From assembly GCA_030248215.1 (NCBI GenBank), contig JASANG010000678.1:1-64000 (forward strand): 64,000 nucleotides of DNA. Reading direction: 5' to 3'. Positions 10,719 through 24,000 of the stretch are shown here, piece by piece. A program made the position numbers and the translations under genes. The stretch comes from Enoplolaimus lenunculus. Taxonomy: Eukaryota > Nematoda > Enoplea > Enoplida > Thoracostomopsidae. The number at the start of each line of letters is the position of its first letter. Position 1 is the first letter of the stretch. The notes beneath the pieces are model-generated. The model ran no database searches. It saw only the letters and a list, made by a program, of their open reading frames with translations, and had not been told where the DNA came from.

Positions 10719-13700
10719 ATGAAACGTCGGTTTGACTCAGGTGATCGCAGTGACCGTGACCGTGGAAGTGCAAGTGAACGCCGTCGTAACAAAGAGGAAC
10801 CACCGAACAGTCGTATATTCGTTGTGTACCCGAAGGAGGCAACAGAATTGGACCTAAAAATGTTTTTCGAGAAATATGGTGACATTCAACACATAAACAT
10901 GGTTCGAGATAAAATGACAGGAGACCCAAAAGGTATAACTGCTAAACTATCAGGGTGCGTCCGGATGTTGATTTACCGGATAACGGACCGGATACGGATA
11001 TTGAATTTTTTATTTTAACGAGGACCGGATACTGGATATTGTATAGTTATTATAATTTGTTTTTTCACCGTATTTTTAGCATGTTCAAGGTTTTCGCCTG
11101 TTATAAAGTTCATAATTGCTAGTTTAAAGCAGCTGAAAAGACGCTCAATTGTAAATAGATGTTTTATGAAATTCGGCACGACAACCGTAAACATCTGTTA
11201 TCCGGTTGGTTTATACCGGATACCGGAACCGGATACGGATATCAGATTTGCCGGAGATTATACCGGAAACGTATATCCGGTCGCACCCTGTCGTCTAACT
11301 ATGGCAATCTCGATACTAACTAGACATCAGGCCTTTTAACTAAGCTCTTGGAAAAGCAGGCTTACAGAAGTGGCTCGAACTAGCTATCTACAGCTCTTTT
11401 GGCGAACGCTGTAGCACTGCGCCACGCAGCCCCACCTCCACTCCAACTGCTTTTATTCACAGTTATAGATGTCGACACGAACCTATGCTGCCGCTAGCAT
11501 ACAACATACTGTATATTGCATGTATTGCAAATGCACTAGGCCAAGCATGTTTCACGTGCTTACATCGCCATTGTTTTATGTAAAATTGAAGTACCGACAA
11601 ATATGGTTTGAAGTTAAAGTTTATGCCAAATTGCCTTTTCAGACCAAAAGGGCCACACCCGGTGTTTGTTAGTTCACAACTTTTAATCTAGGCAGGTAGG
11701 TACAGGCGGGGCCTTCAGACCTTTTTACTAAGTAGCTGGAAAAGTTGGCCTACGGAGCGGTGATCGAACTCTCAAGCCTACAAATTATTTAAGGAACGCT
11801 CCACCGTTGCGTCAAGTAGCCGATTCTCCGACTGTTTTCTGTCAACACGTACGTATGTTTCTGGCAAGCATACTGTATAGTGTACTGCAGGGTGCAACCG
11901 GAATTACAATTTACCGGAACCGGAACCGGAATTTGAAAATTTTACCGGAACCGGAAAGTGAAAAATGCATTTCACCAAAAATTTCATTTTAATCTTATTT
12001 TTTGCTCTATTATTTGTGAAATAACCGTAGTCGAACATAGGTATTTATTTTATTTGTTGTATTTTAGATTTTATCCACCATCAATGGCTTATATTCGGAG
12101 TACAAGTGGCTTTCAAAAGAGATTCTTAAAAATTAGCAAAGTTAAGAAAACGGCCAAATTATAATACCGGAATTTTTAAATCCGGTAAAAATTTACCGGA
12201 ACCGGAACCGGAAGGTGAAAAAATGCCGGAACCGGACACCCTGGTGTACTGCAATAAATTGCATCTGCACGCGATCGAGTATGTCGCACATGTCTACCAT
12301 AACTAAACAAGCCTGATTTTTTATGCTTTACGTATTTAATTGATGTACATACGTAATGCCTATATAACAGGGTACGGATTTGTGAAATTTTCGAAAACAT
12401 CCGAAGCATGCCTGGCTATGGAAGAAGGCGATAACGAAACTCTAAAATGTGGCGGACGACCCATGAAGGTATACGCAGTTGTTTTAGAATTAACAAATAT
12501 TGTAAAATTATTTGAGTGCCGGTTGAAAATTCTTTAAAATTAATCGTAAGTAACTGTATTATAGAAAGTAAAGACTAGCTCGTGAAACTTGAATTTGATG
12601 GTGTTGCTTAATGTTTCATAACTAGTTTTATCCTGTGCCTGTCCCAGTCAAAAATTGCATCATCGCGTCTCTGTTATTTTCTCGTAACAGCACAATTTCT
12701 GGTTGTAATATATTTGTAAAGGCTGGTTTTGAATGGGTATGATGTGGTTTTGGTCACAGAGTGGCTTGATTACTCGAGGCTGAGATAAATTCGTAGCTTA
12801 AGCGTTAGTGACCGTGTAAATGTCATGTGTGGTTTGATCGCAGGTGCTGATTGCATCCACATTCGGGACGGACGAAGCAGATAAAAATGAATCGAGCATG
12901 AACCGATTGTTTGTTCGTGTCGGCGAAGGTGATACAGAAGAATCACTGAAACAATATTTGCAGCAGTGGGGCGGGGAAATTACGAAAAGCATGCTAACCA
13001 GAAATGGCAAATTTGCTTATTTCACATTTCGTAAGTGCAGCCAAACTGCGCTTGCAATGGAAAACGCTGATCCGAGTAAGTTTTTTAACATATCTGGTTT
13101 TAAAACGCGCAAAAGTCGGAAATGAATACTTCCTGTTATGGTGAAAATCCGAAATCTTCTATGTATTTGTAATTATGAGGCTATAGATTAGGGATGTGCC
13201 GATACCAAAATTTTTGCGAATGCCGATCTTTATTTTGAAATTTTGCGAATGCCGAACCGATGCCGATTCCGATTCCAACTTTAGTACACCATGCTTAATA
13301 AACAGATAGGATACTACACTACATCATTATATGAAAACTTAAATCCTACTCATCATAAACGATTATAATTTTAGACGAACGGTTCATTTCAATTAATTTT
13401 TTCAAACAAACGCAAGAAAGGTGTCAGTTTTCCTGACCGGACACACTGATATGCGCCCAGAAATGAAATTGATAGCATTCAAACTGACTGTTATGTGCAG
13501 AAAGTATCGGCAAAGAATCTGCAATTTTTTGCAGTGCCGATGTCAATGCTCACGAAAACTGCCGATTATTACCGATGCCGATTACTCGGCACATCCCTAT
13601 TATAGACTTTGGTCTTAATATATTGTGAATTTTGAAGTTGTTTGCACGATTTTCTTCTGTCTTTATCCAAAAAAGTTACATACACGCACTATTATATAAT

Positions 13701-16700
13701 ATTGGATCCCCAAACGTAGTGAACATTATATGCAGTGCCAAAATGTAAACTTATAGTTTTTCTAACATTTAAGGGTGATATTTTGATTGTGAAGGTTGTG
13801 TACATTTTTTAAATTATTTGTAGGAATTGATTTAGTTTTTATGTTTCGCCGCCGAATTTTCTGGGAAACGGAGTTAACATAGCCTTGAGAGTGACTTCCT
13901 ATGATAATTATAACTTATATGCAGAATTTTGCTTTAAACAAGATTATATACATATTTGTTGCAGGATATCGTGCCCTAATTGCCGAACCTTTGCGTCGAG
14001 AGCGTCAGTTACCATCATTTGCTGATTCTCGCAGCGGTTTTGCAAGAATGAGCGCTGGAAGCAGCACTGCTGGTAGATTTCGGGATTCAATGGCAGATTT
14101 TGATTCTGCGTTTCTGAGAGACTCAGCTGCACGAGATTTGGATTTGTTGGCAGGAAATAGGAGAGGAGCTAGTACCGGCGACCGTGTGAGCCGCTATTCT
14201 ATGTTGGAAGACTTGTCGGCGCCTGCCGGGTCAAAAGCGGCACGTTTTGGAGATCCCGGTCTGCGTGACGCGTTATTAATGGGTGGCGGCCGCAGCGGAG
14301 GCGAAATAGCAAGCACGTTGCTTGCAGAAGCGTTTCCAGGTGTGAATATATTAAGCAGCATTGGGGTAGCCAGTATTTTGGAAGGGTGGTTGAGTTCGAT
14401 TAAAATTTCGAAAAGGGTTTATTGTGTTGCAAACTGAGATACTAAAATCGTGTCTAGCAACCCTGTACAAAGGTCCCAAAGGGAAAACTTTGGCACATAA
14501 ACCACATTGCAACCCCCTTGCTAAGTAGCAAGAGCAGAATTTCAATACTTCCATATGATATCGCTAAATATAGGACTGTGCTGTAATTAAAAGGCGAATT
14601 TATGTGTTCTGTTTGGTTTCGAAATGTTTGCTGGAAACATGCTCATTGTGCCTCAGTACCGTCTTTTAAGCAATTTTTAACATAGTAAGAACAATAGCTT
14701 ATAGTGGTGTGTGTGACGCTAAAGCGCTGTATTTTCAAATTTACCAAAAACAGTTGGTATTTCGGCATCTTGTTGCGAAAACTGTTAAGTAATGACAATT
14801 TAATAAATTAGCTAAACTTAGTTTTAGTTTGACGTTACGTACAAAATTTTGTAGGAATTGACATGAGACATAATCCAACAATGTCTACCGAATTGTACGC
14901 GATCATTCATGCACGAGTGACGCACGAACAAGCATTTGCGATATTTGATTTGGTTCCTGGTCTTCAAGTTGTCGACACAATACCTGAATCTCGAATGTTA
15001 AGTAAGTGATATACGGTTCTTGGCATGTTTTCTGTTTATTGGAGCATTAACCTTATGGTTTGCGACGGATTCATAGTATGCCATGGCCTCAGGTTTTTAT
15101 TACGTGAAAACGAGTGCATTTAGATTGTGCTTCATATATAAAGCTTATTGCTGAGTTTTAGTCGTTGGTAGTTTCCGTTTAAATTGTATGACCCAAGTTT
15201 CGTAGCATAAGTAGCTAATACGAAAAACAATCCAACAGAGGCAATGTGGTTTAAGCATTGACTAAATTCGACCTCAATGCGTGTTATTGATTTTTTTGTC
15301 GTTTTAAATTAATACCGGATGTTTCAGAAGTAACTACCCACTGTTTGATGCTAACTATCGGTTCACTGGGCAGAGGTAGCTCGCCTGTTTTTTGTACAAC
15401 TATAGACAAGTATTAAAAGTTTGCTTACATTACGACGAGAAATCTTAGAACAGCTGCGTCTGTGCACCGCCAAGCTGAATGCAGTTCTCCAGTCGTGATG
15501 GTACAGATCGGTAAACTTTGGCGCATAAGTCCACTGGAATTTTACAAAACGCTGATTTTATTCTGTCCATCAATTCTTGAGGGTCCTTCGCCCTACTTCC
15601 ATAAACATCTTTCACAACACCCCAAAGAAAGAAGTCAGGCGGAGTTAAGTCTGGTGACCTAACTGGCCACTCAATGGCACCTCTGCGGCCGATCAATCGA
15701 TTCGGGAACCTTTCGTCCAGCCAAGCGCGGCCTTTCCGGCCCATACACAGACTCCAGGGGCGTTGACCTCTTTGTTAATCGTGACATGTGGATTGTCTAC
15801 AGACCAATAAACACAATTATGGCTATTAACGTGACCATTGAGCTTGAAATCCGCCTCGTCTTTCCACAAAATGCGATCAAGGTCCAACGCCACTGCTTTC
15901 CACCATGTCCATAAATGTCTGACAAAACTGAACTCTGCGATCGAAATCATCATCAGAGAGTCCATGGATAAGACGGGGCCGAAAGGGCTTCAAGTTAAGC
16001 ACCTTGTAAAGGCGCCAAACGGAAGTATGAGGAATACCCAGCTGGAGAGAAGCCGTTCCAGTGTACTTCTGGGGGCTGCTGGATACCGCAGCGCTTAATG
16101 CAGCTTTCTGGTCCCCACTTGTGGCAGACTTTGGACAACCCGGCCTCAGCCGTTCCGCTACACTACCAGTGTCCTCGAATCGGGAAATAATATCAGCCAT
16201 CGTCTTGCGAGTAGGAGGTATTGAGTCGAAATGTTTTTCCACTGGTGCGAGACTTCGGCATAATTTCCGTATTTATAGAAAAGTTTTACAACAGATTTTT
16301 TATGGAGAGATCATCGTGGGGAATCCATGGTATAAGCAGTATATATTTATAATATCCTGAAATATTAAAAACAGCGATAAACAACCATTGTGAAATATTA
16401 CGCCAGAAGATATTGATTGACAAAGTGTGGTTAGTTACTTCTGAAACAACCTGTATATAATGTTCTTTTAGCCAATAAAATTTTCTTAACGCTGAGATAA
16501 TTACCAAAATATCTAACACACAAACGCAATAAAGGGTAATTGATTGCGCTTCAAATGTGGTGATCTAAAAGAATAGTCGTTTTTTGTCACTAAGCTGATT
16601 TGGCACTGAAACGATTGTTATATATTTCAAAAGACATAGAGAACACAAAAAGTGATACCATATGCACCTTTCACACCGGAGTAAATTTTAGCGAGTGTTT

Positions 16701-19700
16701 GTGCACACTATGCAAACGCATACGCTGCAACGTGGGCGTACGATAAACTCCAACGTGTTGAATATCCTCCTGGGACTGGTGATTCCATTCGAGTGCGTAT
16801 TACACCGGCGACTAATGCAGCTGGAGCAGCTGCCAATGCAGCGTCCCAGTCTTCGCATGGACTGGGTTTGAGTGGAATTATGGACGGCCTGAGTGGATCA
16901 GCACGAAAGTATGTGGACATTACTTTAAATTGCTGTAATACTTGTTGTATCAATGTTGCACTACATTGGCGTGATCAGAATTTTGGAAAGGAGGCTCACG
17001 TTCTCTAATAATTTCGAAGAGCGTCCTTGTGGTAACAACTGAAAAGTATTCCTGATAACGCATTGCAAACATTCCAAAAGCCAAAAACGGGTTTAGACTT
17101 TTAACCTCTCCTGACTGCAACCTTAAACGTGTAATATTGATCAGTTTTGTAAATTAATTGAAAATAATATTAAAATGAAATTAAAATCGTAAATTTTGTA
17201 TTAATTGTTGAAGGTAGTAATTAAAATGGAATTTGATACGTTGTATTATGGTATTAAATCAAGATAAATTGTAGTTGGTTTGTTTTAGCTTGAATGGAGC
17301 GTCACACGATATTGATGACGAGCACTCTGGTTTGACTACTGTTAAGTAAGTTTGGTTAGTACTGCTACAAACTGTTCAATTTGGATAAATCTGTCTTTTC
17401 TTATATTTCAACAGCAGCATATGGCAACGAAGCATGGTGGAACCGAATCCACCTTGCCGAGTTTGATTCTGAATCCGAATCTTGACTTGGAAATACTTTG
17501 ATAGAAATAATATCAAGTGAAATTAAAACTATAAACGGTTGAAATTTATGCAAGCAATAGAAACCTGTGGGTCCGTGTATTCCGGATTTTTTTGCCGAAA
17601 AACTTCATGGAGTCCGCCGTTTGGATTTGAGAAATCGCGGTTCGTGTTTTCACGAAAAATCTTTGGTTCGAGTCTGGTTATTGCAAAAGTACTCAGACAA
17701 AATAGCCGGACTACGATGATTTATTATAAATGTAGTACCAGAATTGCACATAAAATTGTCTTGATTCTCGTTCGCTTAGCGCGCGAGATTTCTTTGAACT
17801 AAGTTTACGTGACAAACGGTTGGAATAGGCCTAAAAATCGAACTGAGTCCATCCTGCGTCCGGGCGATTTTTTTGAGTCTGGTTCCAAGATCTATCCGTC
17901 CGTGCAATTTGCATTATCCTTAGCGTACGTTATATGCTGTGCTCCTATACTAGTAACATATTATTATATATACGTGTGGAGTGTGCTCCGTGTCAAATAG
18001 AATATACGTATTAAGCTCAGTTTATTAGTCCCGTTGAGAACATTGCGAGTTCAGACTCACTCGAGGACTCAAAAAATACCTTGCATATACGTATACATAT
18101 ATATGTATATATACGTATATATATGTATATATGTATGAATATATATATATCGAGGGACGGCCTGTTCACAACGGCGGATCTAGATGAACCCTCCACCACA
18201 GGTACACTAAATTAAAAATTTACAATATGAGTACGCCAAAATTTCGTCTGAATTTTCACTCGCGAGTTCTTTTTCATTGTTTTCCTTAGATACTTGTTCA
18301 AGCTTTTAAATAACTCGCTGGTACATACACGTCAGAACTTAATCTCGCTCGCTACGCTTACCTGCAAAAGATTTAACTGTGCTAAATGAAAGATTTGGGT
18401 CCTAGGTTTGACTTTGTAAAATTCCGGGTCCGGTATTTGGCTATGTGAAATCAGGGGTCACTGTATTTGGCTATGTGAAATCAGGGGTCACTGTATTTGT
18501 TTTTGAATGTTGCAACTCTTACAGTGAATGTTAAAATCGGAATAAGCTTGTTCATATACGCATCTAATTTTAATACCAAACGTACGGTATGTAAGTCATT
18601 GTAGCGAACAACTTGCATGAATGCGTAAGTAAGTGACGTGGAGACAAAGCAGCGAACTGGTAAGCTTCTATGTGGTGGGTTCAAGACCCACTGCATCCTC
18701 AGAAAAATTTTCAGTGTGGGATCTATGTGTTTTAAGACATTATCTTATAGAATATGAAACATCTTTCATTGTTTTGTCAGGTTAGACCCACCACGACGAA
18801 TGATGCCAGCAGATACGCCAACTGCTGCTCGAGTATTTCTCATATTTAAAGAAACGATGTCGACACGCAGTCTTGAAGATGTGTTTTCGTCTGTTGGCGA
18901 TTTGATTCGTGTTTATATTGTCAAAGGGAAAAAGTTTGGGTACAAGCGCAGTGTGTTTTCGCTAATCCAGTTGCCATGGCGGCTAACCTGAACTGCGCAC
19001 TGATGTATTTTGTCAGCCTGTCCAGAGTTTATACAAAAAGTTTGACATAAGTGAATAGGTTTTTGAAAATGTAAGATTTATCTTTAGCACATAAATTTTT
19101 AAATATTGTGGTGCGTGAAGATATATGGTTAGTTAGTTACTAATTTGCGCCCAGGTATACTATAAATCGAAAAAATTGCAGCAGCAGATTTAGGGTTTTA
19201 AACACTAGATGCCAGTTGGCTGTACGGGGTGTATAATCTTTTACATAAGAGCATCCAAGTTTTCAATGTGCGTAATATTACAATATGCAGACTTAAATTG
19301 GTGTCAGATGTTGACTACTTGTTTATTTATCACCAACAATGGAAGAATGCCAGGTTATAAAGCGTTTTTATAGCATCTAAAAATGCGGGACTGAGAAAAA
19401 TCATTTTTAAGACATTTGACGTCTGTTTTAGCTTCGCACATTACGCATCAGAAGAAGCTGCTGCAAGGTGTATCCGAACGTTTCATGATCAGTTTGTTTA
19501 CGGTATTAATATAAAGGTATGCAAGCTGTGATTTTGCTGGCCGTTAGAGTATTTCTACATAGTAATATGATTTATATTTTTAAAATTAATATTGTCAAAA
19601 AGTTTAGAGTTAGTGAATTAAATGATTTGCTTAATGCAGCTTAATAATTGAGTGGTCCTGTATTAACTGCTGCGTGCGTGCCAGTCAGTATTCTTGATAT

Positions 19701-20738
19701 ACCGTTCAGTATTGGCTGCTATGTCAAAATTCAAAATGTTCATTGATAAGTATGAAGCAGAATAATACCGTTCGTAAAAGAGATATTGGAAGAGAAATAA
19801 GTGAGAGGGGTATGCTATTGTTGACTGCAGTCATGTTTTTCTTGGATTTTAGGCTGTTGAAGCAGAAGAAAAACAGTAAAATTAAAGTGTAAACAAATGA
19901 AACCGCCATTCGACTGAAAACCAAACACAGCCATACTGTAGGTATTACAGTTACATGGTGATGTCGGTTAGTTGTTGCGTGGGTGCGACAAAAAGCACCG
20001 GTGTTAGCCGAGTGAAACAAAATCAAGAGGTTTATACTTGGTAGACGATGGCAGCTGAGCTGGTCGCGCTGCATGAATTCGAAGCGGTTTGAGAACTAGT
20101 GGTGTTTATTTGAAAATAATATGATCTGCTAGTGTGAACGCTAAAAGACACCTTAACCGATATCGAGGCAACTCAGGAACGTTGGGAAAGTGACATATTG
20201 CTTGAGTTTCTATGTGTATTTATAAGTTGCAGATTAGCATTTTGGTGCCTATCACTAAAGTATAGGGTATAGCAGTATGTGAACACGACATAAGATTGTC
20301 AAAATTGTAACATGTTTTTCGAAAACTACAATAATTATTATCAACTTTTCACTTCGAAAATGCCGAAAATTTAGCCAAAAAATTTATCGGAGTCGGAGGT
20401 TGACTTTATGCTGAAACTTCTGGCTGACCATGCTCTTCCAAGTTAGAATGTAAATTATGTGCGGATAGAGTTTATATAAAAAGTATGTCGTTTGTAGAGC
20501 CACCTCAGCTGGCACCATGTTATTGGTTGTTAGAGGTAAATTGAGTGCAGATATTAGAGACTATACAGAAAGGATTACATATTTTAGCCTAGGTGAAAAC
20601 GTATTATCTTTTCCTATTGTGTTTGTTTTTGTACAGAAATCTGTTGTTTTTAGTTCTAATCGAACACCGACAACACAAGACACACAACTTCACAGAACGC
20701 TATTGAACGTAACGGATTTCAACAGAAAACGCAAGTAG
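10719..20738 (+). CDS. RBM45: RBM45-like RNA-binding protein, ten exons, four RRMs
   Basis: RNA-binding protein of the RBM45/Drb1 family, which in vertebrates binds single-stranded RNA in the nucleus and in granules. Exons by eye: 10719-10932, 12371-12468, 12844-13075, 13965-14339, 14855-15001, 16692-16908, 17289-17345, 18781-18939, 19432-19516, 20637-20738. All introns are GT-AG and every phase agrees, giving 561 residues (human protein about 476). RRM1: RNP2 RIFVVY (32-37) and RNP1 KGYGFVKF (71-78). RRM2: RLFVRV (125-130) and GKFAYFTF (159-166). RRM3 (about 318-395) carries AIFDLVPGL, the family hallmark. RRM4: RVFLIF (464-469), then GKKFGFAHY. The C-terminus is basic (FNRKRK). Residues 182-306 are a Ser/Arg/Gly/Ala-rich spacer longer than in vertebrates. 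The start is the first ATG upstream of RRM1; a 5' non-coding exon may exist. The family call is firm; the donor at 14339 is the least certain. Confidence 0.92.
10951..11290. mobile_element. hAT-type MITE in RBM45 intron 1
   Basis: The ends are CAGGGTGCGTCCGGAT and ATATCCGGTCGCACCCTG, inverted. The interior is rich in ACCGGAT motifs. It starts 18 bp after the exon 1 donor. I see no clear 8-bp duplication at the flanks, so the copy is old or its ends are eroded. Confidence 0.75.
11315..11565 (-). repeat. tRNA-derived SINE, family B, copy 2
   Basis: On the minus strand: GTGGCGCAGTGCTACAGCG (box A region), AGTTCGAGCC (box B), then GCCTGCTTTTCCAAGAGC and an AAAGGCCTGATG tail. The GCCGCTAGCATA segment lies at 11490-11500, as in the siblings. 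Confidence 0.7.
11688..12305 (-). repeat. tRNA-derived SINE, family B, copy 3, split by a hAT-type MITE
   Basis: Head at 11690-11820 on the minus strand (GACGCAACGGTGGAGCG, GAGTTCGATCACC). The body resumes after the MITE at 12244 (GTGTACTGCAATAAATTGCA), so the MITE landed in an existing SINE. Confidence 0.7.
11888..12243. mobile_element. hAT-type MITE with a perfect 8-bp target duplication
   Basis: The ends are CAGGGTGCAACCGGAAT and the inverse-type CCGGAACCGGACACCCTG. GTGTACTG occurs directly outside both ends (11880-11887 and 12244-12251), the 8-bp duplication expected for hAT. 356 bp, non-coding, rich in ACCGGAACCGG motifs. Confidence 0.92.
13189..13599. mobile_element. hAT-type MITE (TAGGGATGTGCCGAT family) in RBM45 intron 3
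   Basis: The ends are TAGGGATGTGCCGATACC and TACTCGGCACATCCCTA. The flanks CTATAGAT and TTATAGAC share six central bases and look like an aged 8-bp duplication. The interior repeats GCCGAT motifs. A fragment of a relative lies near 40040-40112. Confidence 0.8.
15315..16453 (-). mobile_element. Decayed mariner-like DNA transposon in RBM45 intron 5
   Basis: Terminal inverted repeats GGATGTTTCAGAAGTAACTA and TAGTTACTTCTGAAACAACC are flanked by TA on both sides (15313-15314, 16454-16455). Minus-strand frames hold transposase pieces in order: a helix-turn-helix region (16242-15877, with RKTMADIISRFEDTGSV), a central part (about 15965-15693, with FKLNGHVNSHNCVYW) and a C-terminal part (15744-15445, with WPVRSPDLTPPDFFLWG). 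They lie in different frames, and the stretch that normally carries the QQDGAPPH-type motif is absent, so there are at least two frameshifts plus an internal deletion. The SPDLTPxDFFLWG motif marks the mariner-like group common in arthropods and other invertebrates. Not active. Confidence 0.9.
18085..18151. repeat. (TA/CGTATA)n microsatellite
   Basis: Alternating ATATAC/GTATAT motifs over about 65 bp in RBM45 intron 7. Confidence 0.85.
18430..18500. repeat. 31-bp tandem repeat, 2.3 units
   Basis: The unit TATTTGGCTATGTGAAATCA plus GGGGTCACTG is repeated head to tail in RBM45 intron 7. Confidence 0.85.
18610..18712 (+). repeat. tRNA-like fragment (probable SINE)
   Basis: GTGGGTTCAAGACCCAC near 18674 folds as a T-arm (five-base stem, seven-base loop) with a box-B core, preceded by CAGCGAACTGGTAAGC. 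The acceptor stem and D-arm are not convincing, so it is a tRNA-derived repeat rather than a tRNA gene. Confidence 0.45.
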
Positions 20739-20861
20739 CTTTTCCGCAAATTACTATTTGACGCACGCAATTCTCCAATGCTCGACGCAATTAAAATTTC
20801 AACCTCAGAGGAAAAGACTCCTACATTCATTGTAAACAAAGCCAACGAACAAACTATGCTC

Positions 20862-21018
20862 AACAACAATAACAAGGATAATTATGACAACAGCAACAGC
20901 AACAACAGAAACAATCAAAACAGCAATTCGAATAACATTAACAACTGCAACAGCAACGACCAGAATAACCGCTGCAAGAACCGCAACAAGAACAACAACA
21001 ACAACAACAACAAATAAA
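20862..21018 (+). promoter_or_regulatory. RBM45 3' UTR with (AAC)n tract and poly(A) signal
   Basis: An imperfect CAACAA/AAC repeat fills 20862-21012, 120 bp after the stop codon, and runs directly into AATAAA at 21013-21018, the first good poly(A) signal downstream. The open frames over it (Asn-rich, Thr-rich) are shadows of the repeat. Confidence 0.6.
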
Positions 21019-21053
21019 GCAACAACCCAAAACACAAACAACAAAACAATTCG

Positions 21054-24000
21054 TGAACTAAAATAAAACAAATTGAACCGCTTTACTAATACTGACGTAC
21101 CAACCGCGTAATTACATTACGGTAATCTTAATCACCTTTTTTGAATGGTCCAATGTCTTTTCTGTAATAAGAATGTACAGGCCATATTATAATGCATATC
21201 TTTAAGGTTTGTTACTTTTTAGGGATCTAATCAAGCGTTTATCAGTATGTATTGCAAGGTCTGCACGGCATTGAGTATTTGTAACAACTTCCTGGGTCAT
21301 ATTGTTCGACATTCTGGTATTAAGTGCTGGATGGTTGTTTTATACGACAATACAGTGTTTGCTGTAGCGTATTTTTAGTCAAATCAGAAAATTTCGCGCA
21401 GATAGACACCTAAGCATTGCTCTGGCTGTAAGGCTGAATGGAAATCACTGCATGTATGTACAAACGATATTATGTAAATTTTAATCCTTCTAACAGGATA
21501 CCGCTTTGCATACAGAAATTTCCAATTGAAACACCTGAGCTTACAACATGGATATGTTGGGGTTAGATGAAGCGTGTAAATGTTCGCTTATGCGTGTCGC
21601 AAAAATTCGAAACAAGGCTGGAAATTTTATTTGAATAATTGAATTCCTATTAAGATGGAAATTTAATTGGAACGCTTGTAGCAGTTAATGTTTACAAAGA
21701 CTATTTTTTACAAGCGCACCGACGCAATGTACTACTAGTTTACTACAACAAACAACTACCATGGCTCACAACGCTAGAAACGGCACTGATATGTGACTGT
21801 CACGGACTATAGTTCATGTGATCAGGACGAACAATTTACGTGGTTTCACTGAATATATTTCATGTTGTTTATTTTTTGTTTTGCAGATGTAGTTAGTTGT
21901 TTTGTTCGCTTTTTGTTGTTTCCTTGACTATCGTTGCATTGTAACGGTACTACTACAGCTTCCAATCTCAAACGTTTGAAAACCCATCACAATATTATGT
22001 CTTGTTCTGTTTTCACCGACTGCCAAGCAGCCTTTACCAGAAGAGGTATTAGAATTTTTAATGTTTTATTACGGAATAAAGTTGCAAAGACACATTTCTA
22101 AATTGTAAACCCTAAACAGGAATCGAATTCTCGTAGGATTTCCTGTGAAACCGTGCTTTCTGGTGTTTGTTTTCAGATAAATTTATGTGTATATGCGTAT
22201 ATATACGTATATTTATATGTGTATCTGTTTATGATGTTTGTGCTTCCGTTTTCGACGTCTGTCTGCTATTTGTCGATTTAGCTTCGCGCTTACTGAGAAG
22301 TCGTTCAGTTCTTTACCACGTCTATATACCTTAGTATCAATATTCATTTTGTGGATATTAATATGTAATTTAATTGACTTCCTATGCTTTTTGTTATATA
22401 TTGTCAAGGTGACAAACGAATTGTTGTCAGCAAACATACATCGGGACCGGAGCTTGAAATTTTGAATTTGAAGTAAAACGGAGTTTACTTATTTAACTGG
22501 AGAACATTTTTGGGATACAATTAAAATCAAAGGAAAACTTGACTATTGTGTTTATAATAAATTGTGACGTCGTATTTGCAAAATTGTTTTCAATTCGAAC
22601 TCAAACTCGAATCGGAATTTTTATCGAACCTCGAGTACTTTAAATTGCTGCAGTAGGTTTTGCTAATGTTCTGGGAGATTTATATAGCTTTTTTTCGTTT
22701 ACAGCTTTTTTCGTTTACAATGTGCTTGCTGTTTATTTGTTTATTACGGTTTTCATAATAAGGAATTATATCAGCCAACATTTACAATTCGCGTTTTGAG
22801 CTGCCTCAGTTTTATCGTGAACCCCGCATTAAACGTATTGCACTCAAAACGCCCAAATGTGAAATAAATGTGTAAGGAATTTGGGAATATTTTGTTTTGC
22901 GGGCCAGTTAACTATTTTGCACAATGAGTACCATTTGAACAGATTGTGTATGCTACTATTTCAATGAAACATTTTTTATAGTAAGGAACCGAAGGTCTGT
23001 TTCTGGCTCCGCAGCAACTGAACCTTTAGATCGGGTGTGCCTGGTAAAATATTAAGGTGCGCTTTACGGTATTCCTACTTTTATAATTATTAGTGATGGG
23101 CGTCGGATATTTTTTCATATTTATCCGGATATCCGAAATTAGATTTTCTTTTTGGATATCCGAAACTCTATTTTGTGTTTTTTGGGTTTCTGAACCTCAA
23201 TTTTCGTTTCTCAAGCAGTGGTTTTAACTTGTTGCTCTAAGGGAAGCACCGTGAAACATGCAATTTCAATATAGTTTTTTATTATACAACTGCTTCAATA
23301 GTTCTGGCTATTCGGTTTAGAAGATTGCTACTAACTAATAAATACTTGTGTTGGCCACCTGAGATTGAATTGAGTTGGTTTGTTTCCGATTATATATCGA
23401 ATGTTATCCTTCCCTCGAACTGTTTGACATGAGTCGTTTTACGTTCCAAGACGAATGAACCACATTAGAATATACTTACGCTAAATTGTGCAAGCATCAG
23501 CCCATGTTACTTTTAGTAGTTCCTTGCTGTTACCTCCGGATTCAGAAATTTCTATGGGGGCGGGCTCGTAAATGTTTTGAAACGCAATTTTTCACCAAAA
23601 TTTTTTCAGACGGGGTAAAAGTATATATAAGGTAGGGATGTAATCATTTTTTCACAAAAAAACTTTCTGAGGGAGAAAAATGGCAATTTAGAGACGTTGT
23701 CATTTTATCACAAAAATTCTTGAAGGGAAAATTGTAAGATAAGGACCTTACCGTATTATCAAAAAATTTCTGACGATGGGCGTACGTCCACCCGCCAACC
23801 TCTGTATCTGCTATTGCCAATCTTCTCACTAGACCGAAATAGACAAGGTTTAAATGTTGGCTAATTTTTTGCTTAGACTTGTGCGTAACAGTAGGTTAAG
23901 CGTATACCTAAGCCTAAGTGTCGCAAAAGCGTATTCCTAAGCCTAAGACAAAGCAAAACAATGTAGTGTAGAATGTAAGCGTACTCTTTTACACACCCAG

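Noticed and set aside
17414-17470. Possible extra RBM45 exon (NSIWQRSMVEPNPPCR)
   Set aside because: Its acceptor is fair, but there is no donor in the phase needed for the next exon; 17345 splices to 18781 in phase and reproduces the family sequence.
20778-21071. Asn-rich, Thr-rich and Val-rich ORFs
   Set aside because: Shadows of the (AAC)n tract in the RBM45 3' UTR.
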